From: Shewanella electrodiphila
Lineage (GTDB): Bacteria > Pseudomonadota > Gammaproteobacteria > Enterobacterales > Shewanellaceae
Reading direction: 5' to 3'
Length of the DNA stretch: 64,000 bases
NCBI RefSeq assembly: GCF_023283985.1
Contig: NZ_JAKIKU010000010.1
Coordinates: forward strand, 62,001-126,000
Part shown: in pieces, positions 1 to 8,737 of the stretch
Layout: every line of letters begins with the position of its first letter
Position numbering within the stretch: position 1 is the first letter of the stretch
The notes under the pieces: model-generated
Database searches by the model: none
What the model saw: the letters and a program-made list of their open reading frames with translations, nothing else
What the model was told of the DNA's origin: nothing
Program-made: the position numbers and the translations under genes

Positions 1-531
1 ATGGATGCGATAATGCTGTTATTTAAACTGTATTTTGGCGCCGTCCTTGGGATGACACTGGGTAAAGTAATGTTCGGCGAATCGGTATATATTGAACCAG
101 ACGCCTTGCCTCGCTACGCCTCTTGGGCGGCTGTGCCGCTATTATCAATGGCATTAGTTATCATCTTTAAAGCCCGCATAAAAGATTCACCATGGGGCAT
201 TTGCGCTGGTATCGTGGCGTATTTTTCAGCCATGTTAGGTGGCCTTTATTTAGGCGAATCTATTGGTATTTTCGTCGGTGCATTGGCTGTTGGCATATAC
301 TCAAACCTTTATGCTCGTTGGATGAAAGCGCCAGTTTCTATCGCCCTGCTTCAAGGTATCGTTATCTTAGTGCCCGGAAGTAAAACCTATATAGGCTTAA
401 ATACGATGATTTCGGGTGAAACCATGCTGGATCAAGCGCATATTGGCACCCAAGTCTTCTTAATTTTCATGTCCTTGATCGCAGGGCTGATTTTTGCCAA
501 CGTTATCGTGCCACCGAGAAGAAGCTTGTAA
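1..531 (+). CDS. Threonine/serine exporter family protein, ThrE_2-type part (probably 5'-truncated by window edge)
   Basis: Inner-membrane protein expected to export threonine and serine. The 176 residues are mostly hydrophobic, with four to five probable membrane segments, and carry the VPGSKTYIGL stretch typical of the C-terminal half (ThrE_2/DUF3815) of the ThrE family. In many gammaproteobacteria the ThrE and ThrE_2 halves are fused into a protein of about 400 residues, so the ATG at base 1 may be an internal methionine of a gene starting outside the window. It could instead be the smaller subunit of a two-gene exporter, which are of about this length. The family is clear from the motif; completeness of the gene cannot be judged. 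A strong terminator follows 25 bases after the stop. Confidence 0.75.
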   Translation: MDAIMLLFKLYFGAVLGMTLGKVMFGESVYIEPDALPRYASWAAVPLLSMALVIIFKARIKDSPWGICAGIVAYFSAMLGGLYLGESIGIFVGALAVGIYSNLYARWMKAPVSIALLQGIVILVPGSKTYIGLNTMISGETMLDQAHIGTQVFLIFMSLIAGLIFANVIVPPRRSL

Positions 532-556
532 CTTAACGGTTAGCGCTTGATCATTA

Positions 557-580
557 AGGGAGCATTTAGCTCCCTTTTTT
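557..580 (+). terminator. Rho-independent terminator of the exporter gene
   Basis: AGGGAGC pairs with GCTCCCT around a 5-base loop and runs into six T residues, directly after the exporter stop codon. Confidence 0.9.
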
Positions 581-780
581 GTCTTCTAAATATGAGCAAT
601 GACTCTTATCGCTTTACAGAGGTTGTCAAAAATCTCAATTTTAATGTAAAAAATCAGCGAAATTATAAATACCCGCCATACTTGTTAAAGGTAAATAATT
701 TCAAGGTTCAAGATTAAACCTCCATTTACTCAATAGCTTAATTAGCATCACCTTTAATAATAATTGGGTAGGTATTAATA

Positions 781-930
781 ATAAAAACAAAACAAATAGC
801 GATAAATTTATCTCATTGCGCACTAAGACTTATCGTTGCCAGCATACTCCTTCTGCCCATTCATACGGCAAATGCTAACCAGCAGCCAAAAGCAGAAAAA
901 GCGGTAGCTGAAAAAAACCAACAAGCCCCT
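781..930 (+). other. In-frame upstream extension encoding a signal peptide, no canonical start codon
   Basis: Reading upstream of the first ATG of the barrel gene in the same frame gives a Lys-containing N-region, a hydrophobic core (RLIVASILLLPI) and an ANA-type cleavage site, followed by a Lys/Gln/Ala-rich linker. This is a convincing Sec signal peptide for a protein that must be exported. The frame is open back to a TAG at 769-771, yet the interval holds no ATG, GTG or TTG before 931. The best-placed start is an ATA at 778 or 781 behind a GGTAGG-like sequence. Either a non-canonical AUA start is used, or an ATG has been lost or misread here. Confidence 0.6.
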
Positions 931-2451
931 ATGACAGTCGATAACATTGTCGTGGTCAGTAATGCTATTTTCGATGAAACCGATCCCGATGCTTTTTTTA
1001 TCCATCACTGGGCTAATTGGCTACACATTAATACCACTGAACCCACCATTTTAGACAAACTCACTTTTGAAGAAGGTGATGTTGTCAGCGAGAAAACCTT
1101 TGCAGAATCCCAACGCCTATTACGCGCTGAACCATATTTACGTGACGCCAAAATATATACTTCGAAAAAAGCCCCTGACTCAGATACCTATGAGCAAACA
1201 GTAGTGGTCGAAACCTGGGATAACTGGTCTTTACTCCCCACTTTTAGCTTAAGCTCTAGCGGCGGTGAAACTAAATATTCAGTAGGGATAAAAGAAGATA
1301 ACCTCATGGGACTGGGGATTAAAACGCGCCTAAAATATCAATCAAATGCTGATAGAACCGGTTATAAATTTGGTGTTAGCGCGCCCCTTAAAGTCATTAA
1401 ACACGCCACTGTTTCAGCCAATATTTATGATAATAGTGACGGTCAAGCAGTGCATCTTTATTTTAATAAGCCATTTTATTCGCTAGATAGTCAAAATCAG
1501 TATTTTGCTGAGTATTTAACAGACCAAAGACTCGATACCCTAAGGCAAAATGGCGAAGACATTAATGAATTTGAACATAATGTTGATTATGCCGCTCTAT
1601 CTTATGGTTGGCTGTTAAATAAAACTGAAGCAGACTTATCAAGGATCACCCTAGGTATCACCCAAGATAAGCATCAATTTGCCCCCAGTGACACTTTTCC
1701 AAATGGCGCTTTACCTCAGGACCGCGACTTTATGTATCCTTGGCTTGGGTTTGAATACCTACAAGATGATTATCATGTATTTACTAATATCCATCTTATT
1801 AATAACAACGAAGACTTTAACCTAGGCTGGCGCCATTATGCACGGCTTGGGATTGAGACTAACGATGTCGATGAAAACTCCTCTGTAGGCTACCATCTGA
1901 ATATGAGTTCTAGCAGGGGGTATCAACAAGATAAAAACCTGCTACTCCTAAACTTTAGTGGCCAAGCCAGCTTTAACACCAGCCAAAAAGACTTTTATAA
2001 CATCAGTGCACAAGCTGAATACTTTTATAAAATTCACCCCAAGTGGACAGCCTATGCCAAAACCCTTATTGCGACCTCACAAAATAACTATCTCGATAAG
2101 CCATTTACTTTAGGTGATGACACCGGCGTACGTGGCTACCCCAATAATTATCAATACGGTGATAATCAATGGCTCGTCACTGGCGAAGTCAGGTATTACC
2201 CAAACATTAATTTATATCAGCTAGCCGAATTAGGCTGGGCAACTTTCGTGGACATGGGGCATGCCTTTGGCGGAACAGATGCAAACAATGAAGTCACGAC
2301 TCCCATTGGCAGTGTTGGAATTGGTGCTCGGATATATTCTTCTAAATCGAGTTACGGCAGTGTTGGCCATATTGATTTAGCGGTGCCTTTTACCAACGGC
2401 GAAAATGTCGATGATTGGGAGTGGCGCTTTCAGGTTAGAAACCGCTTCTAG
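931..2451 (+). CDS. BamA/TamA-like outer-membrane beta-barrel protein (surface-antigen family)
   Basis: Predicted outer-membrane protein of the Omp85/surface-antigen type. Residues 35-95 resemble a POTRA-like segment (a hydrophobic LTFEEGDVVSEKTFAESQRLLR helix followed by strands). From about residue 100 onward the sequence alternates polar and aromatic residues as in a 16-strand barrel, and it ends in a Phe-terminated strand (WRFQVRNRF), the usual BAM recognition signal. The size of about 500 residues fits small one-POTRA family members. From the first ATG the protein lacks a signal peptide, although one is encoded in frame immediately upstream (781-930), so the real product is probably about 50 residues longer. 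The substrate is unknown. It stands alone, with no operon partner. Confidence 0.75.
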   Translation: MTVDNIVVVSNAIFDETDPDAFFIHHWANWLHINTTEPTILDKLTFEEGDVVSEKTFAESQRLLRAEPYLRDAKIYTSKKAPDSDTYEQTVVVETWDNWSLLPTFSLSSSGGETKYSVGIKEDNLMGLGIKTRLKYQSNADRTGYKFGVSAPLKVIKHATVSANIYDNSDGQAVHLYFNKPFYSLDSQNQYFAEYLTDQRLDTLRQNGEDINEFEHNVDYAALSYGWLLNKTEADLSRITLGITQDKHQFAPSDTFPNGALPQDRDFMYPWLGFEYLQDDYHVFTNIHLINNNEDFNLGWRHYARLGIETNDVDENSSVGYHLNMSSSRGYQQDKNLLLLNFSGQASFNTSQKDFYNISAQAEYFYKIHPKWTAYAKTLIATSQNNYLDKPFTLGDDTGVRGYPNNYQYGDNQWLVTGEVRYYPNINLYQLAELGWATFVDMGHAFGGTDANNEVTTPIGSVGIGARIYSSKSSYGSVGHIDLAVPFTNGENVDDWEWRFQVRNRF

Positions 2452-2556
2452 GTAAACCTTTAATGCTAAATATTAAATGATAAGCGCATGCCTACTTTAC
2501 ACAAGCCAGCATTATAGAATGACACGAGCATGACATGTAAAACACAAAGCAGTATT

Positions 2557-3372
2557 TTAAAAAGAATTGCTTTCAGCTTCTAAAATAATATTGTTCATCT
2601 CACCTGATGCCATAAGCTTGTTGATTGTATTATCAATAATTGGCGCTAATTCAGCATGGTTAGGGTGAATATAAATATACACAGGATGAGTATCTGTTAC
2701 CGCTGACAACTCAACGATCTTATCAGCATTCATTGCTGCAATGGTGGCTTTTCCATCAACATAACTGCTCACTATGGCATCAACACGCTTTCTGGTAAGC
2801 AAGTTCACCAACTGCTCTGGCGTTGAAGCCTTAATCACACTTTTTGCCTCAATAGCTAAGTTTTGGCTATGCTTAACGCCTTCTAACACTCCTATAGTCA
2901 GCCCCTTTAAATCTGCGGAGGTTTGAACGTTAATGTCACTTCCTGTTCGAACATACACTGCCGTTTTAACACTGTAATAAGATGTAGGTACTCTAATAAA
3001 GGTGGGATGTTCTTCACCGTAACTCCACACTCGCATCACTTCACCTACAGCCTGTGATGCAACCATACTGCGCTCTGCACGTGGTGCAGGTAGCATTTCA
3101 ACATCGCAATTTAATTGTTGTTCAATGCACAACTGTTGAAAAACTAACTTACCGATATTTTGAATAGAAGAGCCTTCAACTCCCACAAAATGATAGCCCT
3201 CAGCCACAGTTTGTTGGCTCAAGATTATCATTGGCAACGCTAGTATGATTTTACTCACTATAGATTTAGTAGTTTGAGCAAGATTCAATATTGAACTCAG
3301 AATGGCAAATGTGAATTTTAAGACCTTATAAGTAAATGATGTTTTAGCTAACAATGTGAACTCCAATTCCAT
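2557..3372 (-). CDS. Periplasmic solute-binding protein, amino-acid-binding (SBP_bac_3) type
   Basis: Extracellular solute-binding protein family 3-like domain from about residue 60 to 265, with the pattern LKGLTIGVLEGVKHSQNL, VNLLTRKRVDAIVSS and a C-terminal helix. No ABC permease or ATPase lies next to it. Many such orphans in Shewanella and Vibrio are annotated as transporter substrate-binding domain proteins of unknown ligand. The ATG at 3372 gives an odd double-hydrophobic N-terminus. A GTG at 3258 would give a short classical signal peptide (SKIILALPMIILSQQTVA). Neither has a good ribosome-binding site, so the start is unresolved. Confidence 0.7.
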   Translation of the reverse strand: MELEFTLLAKTSFTYKVLKFTFAILSSILNLAQTTKSIVSKIILALPMIILSQQTVAEGYHFVGVEGSSIQNIGKLVFQQLCIEQQLNCDVEMLPAPRAERSMVASQAVGEVMRVWSYGEEHPTFIRVPTSYYSVKTAVYVRTGSDINVQTSADLKGLTIGVLEGVKHSQNLAIEAKSVIKASTPEQLVNLLTRKRVDAIVSSYVDGKATIAAMNADKIVELSAVTDTHPVYIYIHPNHAELAPIIDNTINKLMASGEMNNIILEAESNSF

Positions 3373-3503
3373 TCTTATTAGTATAATTTTATATCGAACT
3401 GAATAAATAGCTGATACGCATCCATATAGCGTAGTTTATGGAAATTAAATTGCAGCAACTTCCACTAATTAAGTCTAACCATAGATTATGGCTGATAATA
3501 ACA

Positions 3504-3530
3504 AAAAAGCCACATATGCAATGTGGCTTC
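3504..3530 (-). terminator. Rho-independent terminator of the DUF6491-like lipoprotein gene
   Basis: On the minus strand AAGCCACAT pairs with ATGTGGCTT and is followed by a run of T residues, about 46 bases past the lipoprotein stop. Confidence 0.8.
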
Positions 3531-3575
3531 ATCTAATATTCTTCAAAGACAGAGTGAGTGAAATACCTTAATCAA

Positions 3576-3992
3576 TTAGTCTTCTTCAGAAAACGACTCA
3601 ATTTTCGCTCTAACCTGTTGCTCTTGTTCTTTACTTTCGATGCGATAAATTTTCTTTATCTGGGTTCTAGATCTTGGCTCTGATCCTGTCATAACGCTAT
3701 CAAAGCCGACAGTCACTTTACCCATTCTTGACGAGACCACTAAAGCTTGAGCAAACTTCAAATTACTATCAACACCATTTAATACTATTAAGTATGTTTC
3801 CCGAGGCCGACTATCAACAAACACGGTTCGGTTATCCATAGTGCGCCAGCCATCCATACGAAAATTATCGATTGAATTGACTTCAACCAGCTCATCAAAT
3901 TGATAAAGCGCAGCTTTCTTTTGTGCTGACTCAGATGCTGTACAGGCTGTCAGTAGCAGCATTGAGCAGATAAGTATTAATCTTTTAATCAT
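3576..3992 (-). CDS. Small lipoprotein, DUF6491-like
   Basis: Predicted lipoprotein of about 138 residues: positively charged N-terminus, hydrophobic core and lipobox LLTAC. The mature part (WRTMDNRTVFVDSRP, YLIVL, SRTQIKKIYRI) resembles the DUF6491 family of Gammaproteobacteria, whose function is unknown. The start at 3992 (MIKRLI) is chosen because AAGGGG lies five to six bases upstream of it, while the ATG two codons earlier abuts that Shine-Dalgarno. It is monocistronic, with a terminator behind it. Confidence 0.7.
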   Translation of the reverse strand: MIKRLILICSMLLLTACTASESAQKKAALYQFDELVEVNSIDNFRMDGWRTMDNRTVFVDSRPRETYLIVLNGVDSNLKFAQALVVSSRMGKVTVGFDSVMTGSEPRSRTQIKKIYRIESKEQEQQVRAKIESFSEED

Positions 3993-4291
3993 AAACATCC
4001 CCTTTCACCTTAATCGACTTAATTAGCCATCACCATGCTCTAACGTTATGACATTTATATGAAAATAAACAATAGCACCTTTAATATATATTTGAGTATA
4101 GTGAAAAAAGATCACTCCATGCACTTTTAAGAAGTTAATGCGATTACATCATTCCATAACTAGATTTTTAATGATGTATTGAGTTGAATTCCTGTTTCCG
4201 ACTAAGTGCCAAGTCAATGATATAAAATCTTTGATATCAAGTCGCTGACATAAAAACAGCCAAGCTTTTTCAAGTAAGTATTTAAAACCTT
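3993..4291. other. Intergenic region without a recognised gene
   Basis: This AT-rich gap separates the lipoprotein start from the terminator of the large protease. It must hold the lipoprotein promoter. A loose inverted repeat GATAT...ATATC lies near 4220-4240. No conserved operator or small gene could be supported. Confidence 0.4.
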
Positions 4292-4326
4292 AAAAATAAA
4301 AAAAACCGCATCAAAAGATGCGGTTT
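4292..4326 (-). terminator. Rho-independent terminator of the S8 protease gene
   Basis: AAACCGCATC and GATGCGGTTT flank an AAAA loop. Read on the minus strand the hairpin is followed by a long T-rich run. Confidence 0.85.
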
Positions 4327-4356
4327 GGTAACAAGTTTATGCCTCTTAGATTTGGC

Positions 4357-7300
4357 TTATTTTGACGCTTTTTTACGTCTAAAGCCTAATAAACCTGCTA
4401 ATAGGATAAATCCTCCCATTGCACCACCACTTGAATCCGAACCTGATTCAGGCTCTGGTGTCGGTGCAATCACCTCAGCCGTGATGGCAATATTAGCCAC
4501 TGCCGCTACTGCGGTTTTATTACCGTTACTCACCACTAGCTCAATTACTGCCGTACCGTCAGCATCAACGGCAGGTAGCGTTAGCTCAGTTTCCATCGCT
4601 GTTGCATCAGCAAAGGTTACCACAGGGCCAGAAACTTGAGTCCAAGTGTAAGTCAGCTCGTCGTCAGTATTTGGTGCTGTACTACCAGCAGCAGTTAATG
4701 TCAGGCTAGTAGACTCATCAGCGGTTAATGACACCGAAGTGGCACCATTAATCATGGCAACAGGGATCCCTTCAAGCATCACTGGCTCAAGTGACTCATC
4801 GAAACCGATATTGTCAACGATGTGAGTCACATCAAATTGCAGTTCTTGCGACATCACCAATGCTTGAGTATCAAACGCCACTGTGATGACTTGTCCCTCT
4901 TCATTAGGTGCTTGCACCACTTGCCATGTAATAGTATCAGCCTCCATAGTGCCTTGATGGCTGTCACTGTCGATCATCAATCCTGCAGGCACAATAGCAG
5001 AAACATCTATCGTCCTTTCGCTATCTGAATTGTTATCCTCTAAGGCGATAGATAAGGTCACAATGTCACCAGTATCAGCCGTTTCGACATCCAAACTGCT
5101 TTGAGCAAAAGTCGCGTAGCGATAAAGCTCAACTGGCATTAAACCAATATTATCCTTCACATCAACACCCGTACCTAATTCTAATACTGTCGTATAAAAG
5201 GTGTCAGGTTTTAATGGTTTGTTCCAATTAAGTACTAGGCCAATATCTTCGTTACTACTCACTTCACTCTTATAATCTACCGTCACGCTACCATCATCTT
5301 TACCAATAATAGCCAGCGAAAGAACCACTTCATCTTCTACATCTGATGGCGCAGAAAAGTCACCGAAGTTATGCACTGTTACGTAATATGAACCTGGCTC
5401 TGGATCATTAATCTCACACACTTCATAAGCAGTTTCTGTTGCACTCATACATATCAGAGGGTCCATCTCTAATGCATTATCAGGACGGCCGTTATAGTTA
5501 CTATCTCGACCAATATACATATCTAAATCTGGTGAGCTAGTATGCATCACTCTAGCCACAATACGTTTGGTATTTGGGGTGACATTAATTAACTGAGAAT
5601 AATATTTGCTAGGGTCGTTATAAACATTAGTTGGCCAGTTTGAGTTATCGCTGTCGTCTCGCGGAATAGTCGTTTCAATCTCTTCCACTTCAGCTAATTC
5701 AAATACCCCTACCTGCAAATCACTTGAGCCTACGGTAGTAATACCTGAAATTTCAGCACTGCTATTATCTTTCGTCGTTAACAACATAACATTTTCAGGG
5801 AAACTACCAGCAACAAAACTACCAATAATCGGCATTTTTGAGGGTGTTAAACCATTATCGCTTGGGGTTAATACTAAATGCCCCATGCCATATTCTGATG
5901 CGTAGCCATTACCAATAGATGCTGTCACATCGAGAGTAATACTTTCACCCGCTGCCAATGTAAAGCTACTTGGTGTAGCGCTTACTGACATACCCGTTGT
6001 ATCAGAAGAACCAGTCACAGCCCAAGTTGAGTCTGCAGTTGCTGTAAAGGTACGAGTCCAATTACATTCCATCATGCATTCATTTTGTAATGCAGATGCT
6101 ATGTTCATGTCTTCAGGGACACCGTCTAAGCCAGGGTTTGCATTAAGGTAATCGTCATGAGACATGTCCATTAATAAACCGGCATTTAGCGCAGCATTAA
6201 TACGTGCACTACCTGCTCCAGCAACGAAGAAGTCAGAAGGGGTCACGCCATCTTCTAGTAAAGTATCGGTTTCAGCACTGAGCATTAGCGCTGACTGAGC
6301 CTGCGCAGGTGTCCATTCAGGTCGCAATGCGGCAATCAAGGCATAAGCACCAGTAATATGTGGTGTCGCCATTGATGTACCATCCATGAAGGTGAATGGT
6401 GATTCGTTTTTATTAGCTTCATCATGCCAAGGTTGGTATTCGGTATTAGCCGCATAAATTGCCACACCAGGCGCTGCAATATGTGGCGTTAACCAACGAT
6501 TCATAATTGATTCTGGACCGCGAGATGTAAACGAAGCGGCAATATCGGCTTTAGAAGGATCTTTTTCCATCACTGATGCACCAATGGTGGCGGTGTGGTC
6601 ACTACCTAGTGCTAACCAATCCATGAGCGACTGACCCTGGTCAATATCCAGATGAATCGCGGGTAATACATGTAAATCTGCATCAACGGTTTCATCAACA
6701 CTGGTGACATTAACAAGCACTAACCCACTTGCACCACCAGCAAGCACATTTGTTCCCTTACTCACTCGAGCAATTTCACCACGTTCACATACAACAATTT
6801 GATCTGAGAATGTGCCTGCATCAAATGGCTCAAGACAACCCGCATCCCCAAAGTCACCAGCAAACACAATATCCCCTGATATTCCGCTAGTCGCTCCTTT
6901 ACCTGATAGTGCTTCTAAATCGTAATCTCCTCCTGTTAGGGTGACGTCCTTGTCTGTGAAGTTACGATCATGGGTATAAGCCGCTACGGTGGTTAACCAC
7001 GGAGCATTACCCGGAGAGCCAACAGTTTCAGCGCCAGGGCCGTCATTGCCCGCTGCTACAGCAACATGAATGCCCGCTTCACGTGCTGCTAGAAATGCCA
7101 TTGCATCGCTATCATTCCATGGATCGCTTGCGCCGCCACCGATTGAATAGTTAATGGCTTTTACACCATGCTCAATTGCATGCTCTACGGCATCAGCAGT
7201 GATGTCAGTCCAACAACTACCATCAGCCACACACACCTGATATGAAATAATATTTGCATGAGGAGCAACACCACTGATTTCGCCTAGGCTAAATTCTGCT

Positions 7301-8205
7301 TCCTCGCCGACAGCATTAAACACTGGGACATTTTTAACCACATTACCAGCTGTGGTTGATGCTACATGAGAGCCATGGCCGTTATGATCTATGGCAATTA
7401 AATCGTCACCTTCAGGGGTATAATCAGCAAGAAGCTCAGGATGCCCCCAAATGCCGATGAGCTTGTCATTACAGTAATGCGCTAACTCTGACTTGGCACA
7501 ATCACCGGTGTAAACTCCTTCGCCTAATGGATTAGTGTGGTCATAACCATCTGCACCAACGTCAGCAAATGAAGGATGCATTGCATTAATACCGGTATCA
7601 AAAATCGCTACTGTAATACCTTCACCCATGCTGCTAACACCAGTTGCAGTGCCATCCCATGCACTTGGTGCTTCAATATGTGACGGGCCGCTATCTGTAT
7701 TGATGTGACGTAATTCGACTTTTTTAACGCTTTTAATCCCAGCAACTGAAGCAAGCGTTTGTGCTTCTTTATCTGATAGTTCAGTACTAAACCCATTTAA
7801 GGCAATTTGGTATTCACTTTTAATTTCGAGTTGACGATTGAGTCGTGACTTGGCTTGAGCAAGCGTTTGTTGTCTTTGGCTTTTCAAATACTGAATATAG
7901 TTCTGGCTGGCGGCACTGTTAATATTTAATACGCCATTACCTTTACGGCTATTAGTTGGATTACTTAGCAAGCTCGTCGCCGCTAAATTATCAACATCAC
8001 CACGGTATGTTGCCAATGGCTGATCATCTAAAAGCACAATATAAAGATTTTCAATATTACGCTTACTTGTTGTAGCTAAGCGCAGATTAGTTACATTTCC
8101 ATCCGTATCCAACCCTCGAGTATCAATAACATTGGCATTGATGCTAGGGGCGAAAGCTAAAGATAATGCAGCGGCTATTAAGCTCTTTTTATAAATCGAC
8201 GTCAC
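4357..8205 (-). CDS. Exported subtilisin-family (S8) serine protease with PA domain and GlyGly-CTERM tail
   Basis: Secreted serine endopeptidase of about 1282 residues. The start is taken as the GTG at 8205 because GAGGAAG lies six bases upstream and a clean signal peptide (KKSLIAAALSLAFAPSINA) follows; a TTG at 8334 would bury that signal. Order: inhibitor-I9-type propeptide (about 50-165), S8 catalytic domain with Asp203 (AIFDTG), His277 (GHGSHVA) and Ser611 (GTSMATPH), a protease-associated (PA) insert around 447-517, then Fn3-like, PPC-like, DUF11-like and PKD/Ig-like modules. It ends in Ser/Gly-Gly, a hydrophobic helix and RRKKASK. That tail is the GlyGly-CTERM signal, whose family knowledge links it to rhombosortase processing and surface release. 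It is divergent from a degenerate relative. Confidence 0.92.
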   Translation of the reverse strand: MTSIYKKSLIAAALSLAFAPSINANVIDTRGLDTDGNVTNLRLATTSKRNIENLYIVLLDDQPLATYRGDVDNLAATSLLSNPTNSRKGNGVLNINSAASQNYIQYLKSQRQQTLAQAKSRLNRQLEIKSEYQIALNGFSTELSDKEAQTLASVAGIKSVKKVELRHINTDSGPSHIEAPSAWDGTATGVSSMGEGITVAIFDTGINAMHPSFADVGADGYDHTNPLGEGVYTGDCAKSELAHYCNDKLIGIWGHPELLADYTPEGDDLIAIDHNGHGSHVASTTAGNVVKNVPVFNAVGEEAEFSLGEISGVAPHANIISYQVCVADGSCWTDITADAVEHAIEHGVKAINYSIGGGASDPWNDSDAMAFLAAREAGIHVAVAAGNDGPGAETVGSPGNAPWLTTVAAYTHDRNFTDKDVTLTGGDYDLEALSGKGATSGISGDIVFAGDFGDAGCLEPFDAGTFSDQIVVCERGEIARVSKGTNVLAGGASGLVLVNVTSVDETVDADLHVLPAIHLDIDQGQSLMDWLALGSDHTATIGASVMEKDPSKADIAASFTSRGPESIMNRWLTPHIAAPGVAIYAANTEYQPWHDEANKNESPFTFMDGTSMATPHITGAYALIAALRPEWTPAQAQSALMLSAETDTLLEDGVTPSDFFVAGAGSARINAALNAGLLMDMSHDDYLNANPGLDGVPEDMNIASALQNECMMECNWTRTFTATADSTWAVTGSSDTTGMSVSATPSSFTLAAGESITLDVTASIGNGYASEYGMGHLVLTPSDNGLTPSKMPIIGSFVAGSFPENVMLLTTKDNSSAEISGITTVGSSDLQVGVFELAEVEEIETTIPRDDSDNSNWPTNVYNDPSKYYSQLINVTPNTKRIVARVMHTSSPDLDMYIGRDSNYNGRPDNALEMDPLICMSATETAYEVCEINDPEPGSYYVTVHNFGDFSAPSDVEDEVVLSLAIIGKDDGSVTVDYKSEVSSNEDIGLVLNWNKPLKPDTFYTTVLELGTGVDVKDNIGLMPVELYRYATFAQSSLDVETADTGDIVTLSIALEDNNSDSERTIDVSAIVPAGLMIDSDSHQGTMEADTITWQVVQAPNEEGQVITVAFDTQALVMSQELQFDVTHIVDNIGFDESLEPVMLEGIPVAMINGATSVSLTADESTSLTLTAAGSTAPNTDDELTYTWTQVSGPVVTFADATAMETELTLPAVDADGTAVIELVVSNGNKTAVAAVANIAITAEVIAPTPEPESGSDSSGGAMGGFILLAGLLGFRRKKASK

Positions 8206-8737
8206 AATGTCTTCCTCGTTATCATTATTATTTATCTCACAAACCGACCGCGGATAATCTTGAGTGTTAGCCTGCAAATTGGAATGTTGTTGTTTGCTAT
8301 AACCTTGATACTCGATTGATTTATTGCGAGGCAAATATACGGCGACTATTCGATTTCATTTAAGCTTCAATTTTCTTTCAATTCCTTTTTTTTCATGCAG
8401 TTACAAACCACACTTGTATCCATATGTATCAAGCTATCACTAAAAAAAGTCATTATGGCTCCTAACACAAAAATATGACAATTATCTGGTAACTCATCAA
8501 AGAAACCTCAAAAAATGCAACCTGTATCTTATTGTTTTAAAAGCAATTGAAAGTTTTATGAAACATAAAAGAAACAAAATCAACAGCGTTTAACTTGTGG
8601 TTTAGCTGCAATTGAATGAAAACCTTATGTACGAGTGTTGAGCAGGACTGTTCTGACTTAACTCGCCGAGGAAGCAAGAGGCTACTCAAGCAAAAAAATA
8701 ATAAAACGATTAAACGTTAACTTTGAAGGGAAACCCT
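8206..8737. promoter_or_regulatory. Divergent promoter region between two S8-family genes
   Basis: This 530-base AT-rich spacer contains the start regions of both giant subtilisin-family genes. GAGGAAG serves the minus-strand GTG at 8205, and GAAGGG at 8725-8730 serves the plus-strand ATG at 8738. No clear operator palindrome was recognised. A partial inverted repeat GAGTGTTGAG...CTTAACTC at about 8633-8671 could form a leader hairpin. Confidence 0.4.

Noticed and set aside
823..1008. Minus-strand frame across the signal-peptide extension
   Set aside because: Shadow of the barrel gene's upstream reading frame; no family match.
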